DNA of 6,598 nucleotides from Rhodoblastus sp. (GTDB lineage: Bacteria; Pseudomonadota; Alphaproteobacteria; Rhizobiales; Beijerinckiaceae). Location of the stretch: contig CP059255.1 in assembly GCA_013693735.1 (NCBI GenBank), forward strand, positions 227,160-233,757, in the 5' to 3' direction. A program made the position numbers and the translations under genes. The notes under the pieces are model-generated. The model worked only from the letters and a program-made list of their open reading frames with translations. It did no database searches and had not been told where the DNA came from. Shown one piece after another: positions 5,742-6,598 of the stretch. Position 1 is the stretch's first letter; each line of letters opens with the position of its first letter.

Positions 5742-6118
5742 GCCCGGCCCGCTCCGCCCGGCGCGCGCTGGGGCTGGCGCTGGTCGTGCTCGGGGCGGCG
5801 GCCGCGGCGGGGCTCGGCGTCTGGCAAATGCGCCGGCTCGCCTGGAAGGAAGATCTGCTGGCGCGGCTGGAGGCGGGACGCGCGGGCGTCGCCGCGCCGC
5901 TTCCCGAGGCCGCGCGCTGGAGCGCGCTCCCTCTCGACGGCTCGAATATCGTCGCTTCGTCGCGCGGGGCCGGTTCGAACCGCGGCAGGCGCTGGTGTTC
6001 GCCGGGCCAATCGAAACTCCGGCGGGGCCGAAGCCCGGCTATTTCGTCATGGCCGTCCTGGAGGCGGCGGGAGGCGGACGGCTTCTGGTTCATCGCGGCG
6101 TGTTGCCGATGGAGATGA
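5738..6118 (+). CDS. SURF1, N-terminal fragment
   Basis: This frame gives the first 68 true residues of SURF1, including the first membrane helix and the GVWQMRRLAW motif, up to PLPEAARWSALPLDG. After about 5943 it turns into Arg/Ser/Trp-rich non-homologous sequence until its stop at 6118. The true SURF1 protein continues one register over. Confidence 0.6.
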   Translation: MSPARSARRALGLALVVLGAAAAAGLGVWQMRRLAWKEDLLARLEAGRAGVAAPLPEAARWSALPLDGSNIVASSRGAGSNRGRRWCSPGQSKLRRGRSPAISSWPSWRRREADGFWFIAACCRWR

Positions 6119-6459
6119 AGAACGCCGCGCCGGCGCCGCCGGTCGGCGAGGTCACGCTGCGCGGGTTGATGCGGGCGCCCGAGCGCGCGGGCTGGTTCAC
6201 GCCGGGCGACGATCCGGCCCGGGGCTCCTATTTCCTGCGGGACCCGCAGGCGCTCGCGCCTGCTCTGGGAAAGGACCTCTCGCCGTTCTTCCTGGACGAG
6301 GAGGCGGCCAGCGGCGATCCCTCCGGGGCCGAAGAGTGGCCACGCAAGGGCGTCGGCGCGCTGGCGCCGCCCAACAATCATCTTTCCTACGCGCTCACAT
6401 GGTTCGGGCTGGCGATCGCCTTGCTCGCCGTCTTCGCGCTGCGGGCGCGGCGCGCCTGA
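5995..6459 (+). CDS. SURF1, C-terminal fragment
   Basis: This frame carries the SURF1 core and C-terminal membrane helix. True coding sequence in the frame begins earlier, at about 5944 (EYRRFVARGRF), so the GTG at 5995 is an internal valine codon and not a start. It ends with WFGLAIALLAVFALRARRA and TGA at 6457-6459. Confidence 0.65.
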   Translation: MFAGPIETPAGPKPGYFVMAVLEAAGGGRLLVHRGVLPMEMKNAAPAPPVGEVTLRGLMRAPERAGWFTPGDDPARGSYFLRDPQALAPALGKDLSPFFLDEEAASGDPSGAEEWPRKGVGALAPPNNHLSYALTWFGLAIALLAVFALRARRA

Positions 6460-6554
6460 GCGGGATTTCCGCCAACCGGCGAAACGTGGTAGAGCGGGCG
6501 CGAACGCAAGCATTTCGCCCGCCGCTCGGCCGCGGGCCGCAAGGGACGGACCCA
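6460..6554 (+). other. SURF1-thrC spacer with a weak hairpin and a thrC ribosome binding site
   Basis: The spacer is 95 bases. GAGCGGGCG, starting near 6492, can pair imperfectly with CGCCCGCCGCTC, near 6517-6528, leaving a three-base bulge; this could be a weak attenuator or terminator, without a T-run. GGTAGA at 6488-6493 resembles the GCTAGA upstream of DUF983 but has no good -35 partner. AGGGA (6542-6546) sits eight bases before the thrC GTG and fits a Shine-Dalgarno site. Confidence 0.35.
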
Positions 6555-6598
6555 GTGCAGTATGTGTCGACGCGCGGCGAGGCGCCGCGTCTGAGCTT
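6555..6598 (+). CDS. thrC: Threonine synthase, first 14 codons (cut by window edge)
   Basis: From GTG at 6555 the frame reads MQYVSTRGEAPRLS, matching the conserved N-terminus of alphaproteobacterial threonine synthase (typically M-x-YVSTRGEAP). The enzyme is PLP-dependent and converts O-phosphohomoserine to threonine in the cytoplasm. An AGGGA site lies eight bases upstream. In Hyphomicrobiales thrC commonly follows SURF1 and precedes an M16-family peptidase gene, so the order supports the call. Only 44 bases are present, so no catalytic residue can be seen; the identification rests on this short motif and the context. Confidence 0.75.
   Translation, partial: MQYVSTRGEAPRLS

Larger units (their letters stand above)
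5738..6459 (+). pseudogene. SURF1 family cytochrome oxidase assembly protein, one frameshift
   Basis: SURF1 (Shy1 in yeast) is an inner-membrane factor that helps insert heme a into subunit I of aa3-type cytochrome c oxidase. With one base restored near 5941-5944 the protein is 240 residues, normal for bacterial SURF1. It has an N-terminal helix (ALGLALVVLGAAAAAGLGVW) running into the family motif GVWQMRRLAWKEDLLARLEA. The central domain includes EYRRFVARGRFEPRQALVFA and GYFVMAVLEA...LLVHRGVLP, followed by GWFTPGDDPARGSYFLRDP. The end is NNHLSYALTWFGLAIALLAV, the classic C-terminal membrane helix. The start is GTG at 5738, sharing GTGA with the DUF983 stop, which suggests translational coupling. 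The break falls at GGCTCGAAT; adding G (GGC TCG GAA TAT) restores DGSEYRRF. This is probably a sequence error. VHRG stands where many homologues have VNRG. Confidence 0.85.

Overview
The window is very GC-rich DNA with strongly GC-biased third codon positions. Its gene content points to an alphaproteobacterium of the Hyphomicrobiales (Rhizobiales) type: a PodJ-like polarity protein, a DUF983 zinc-ribbon membrane protein, the cytochrome oxidase assembly factor SURF1, and the start of threonine synthase. Within that order a methanotroph-like or Beijerinckiaceae/Methylocystaceae-like host is only a guess.

Layout. The minus strand from about 5073 down to 159 is one very large gene, about 1,640 codons once the frame is repaired. 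It encodes a PodJ-like protein: a conserved N-terminal helix-rich motif, a cytoplasmic coiled-coil region about 1,200 residues long built from repeated modules, one transmembrane helix, a Pro/Ala/Ser/Lys linker, and four Sel1 repeats. In this sequence the gene is split among all three minus-strand frames by about nine single-base frame changes. A divergent intergenic region (5074-5306) follows, with CtrA-like half-sites and a candidate promoter. The plus strand then reads DUF983 (5307-5741), SURF1 (5738-6459, GTGA overlap, also broken by one missing base) and the first 44 bases of thrC (6555 onward).

How the genes fit together. DUF983, SURF1 and thrC in this order usually follow the cytochrome c oxidase (cta/cox) genes in Hyphomicrobiales. 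Here the cox3 side is replaced by the divergent PodJ-like gene, so the trio probably has its own promoter. The PodJ-like protein is expected to mark a cell pole and is unrelated in function to the oxidase genes.

Main caution. Two unrelated genes carry about ten single-base frame breaks, while codon bias and protein similarity continue across every break. Uncorrected sequencing indels explain this better than gene decay. Two of the breaks lie at the same 13-base sequence, which suggests a systematic, sequence-specific error. I found no convincing new defence system, mobile element, CRISPR array or RNA gene.
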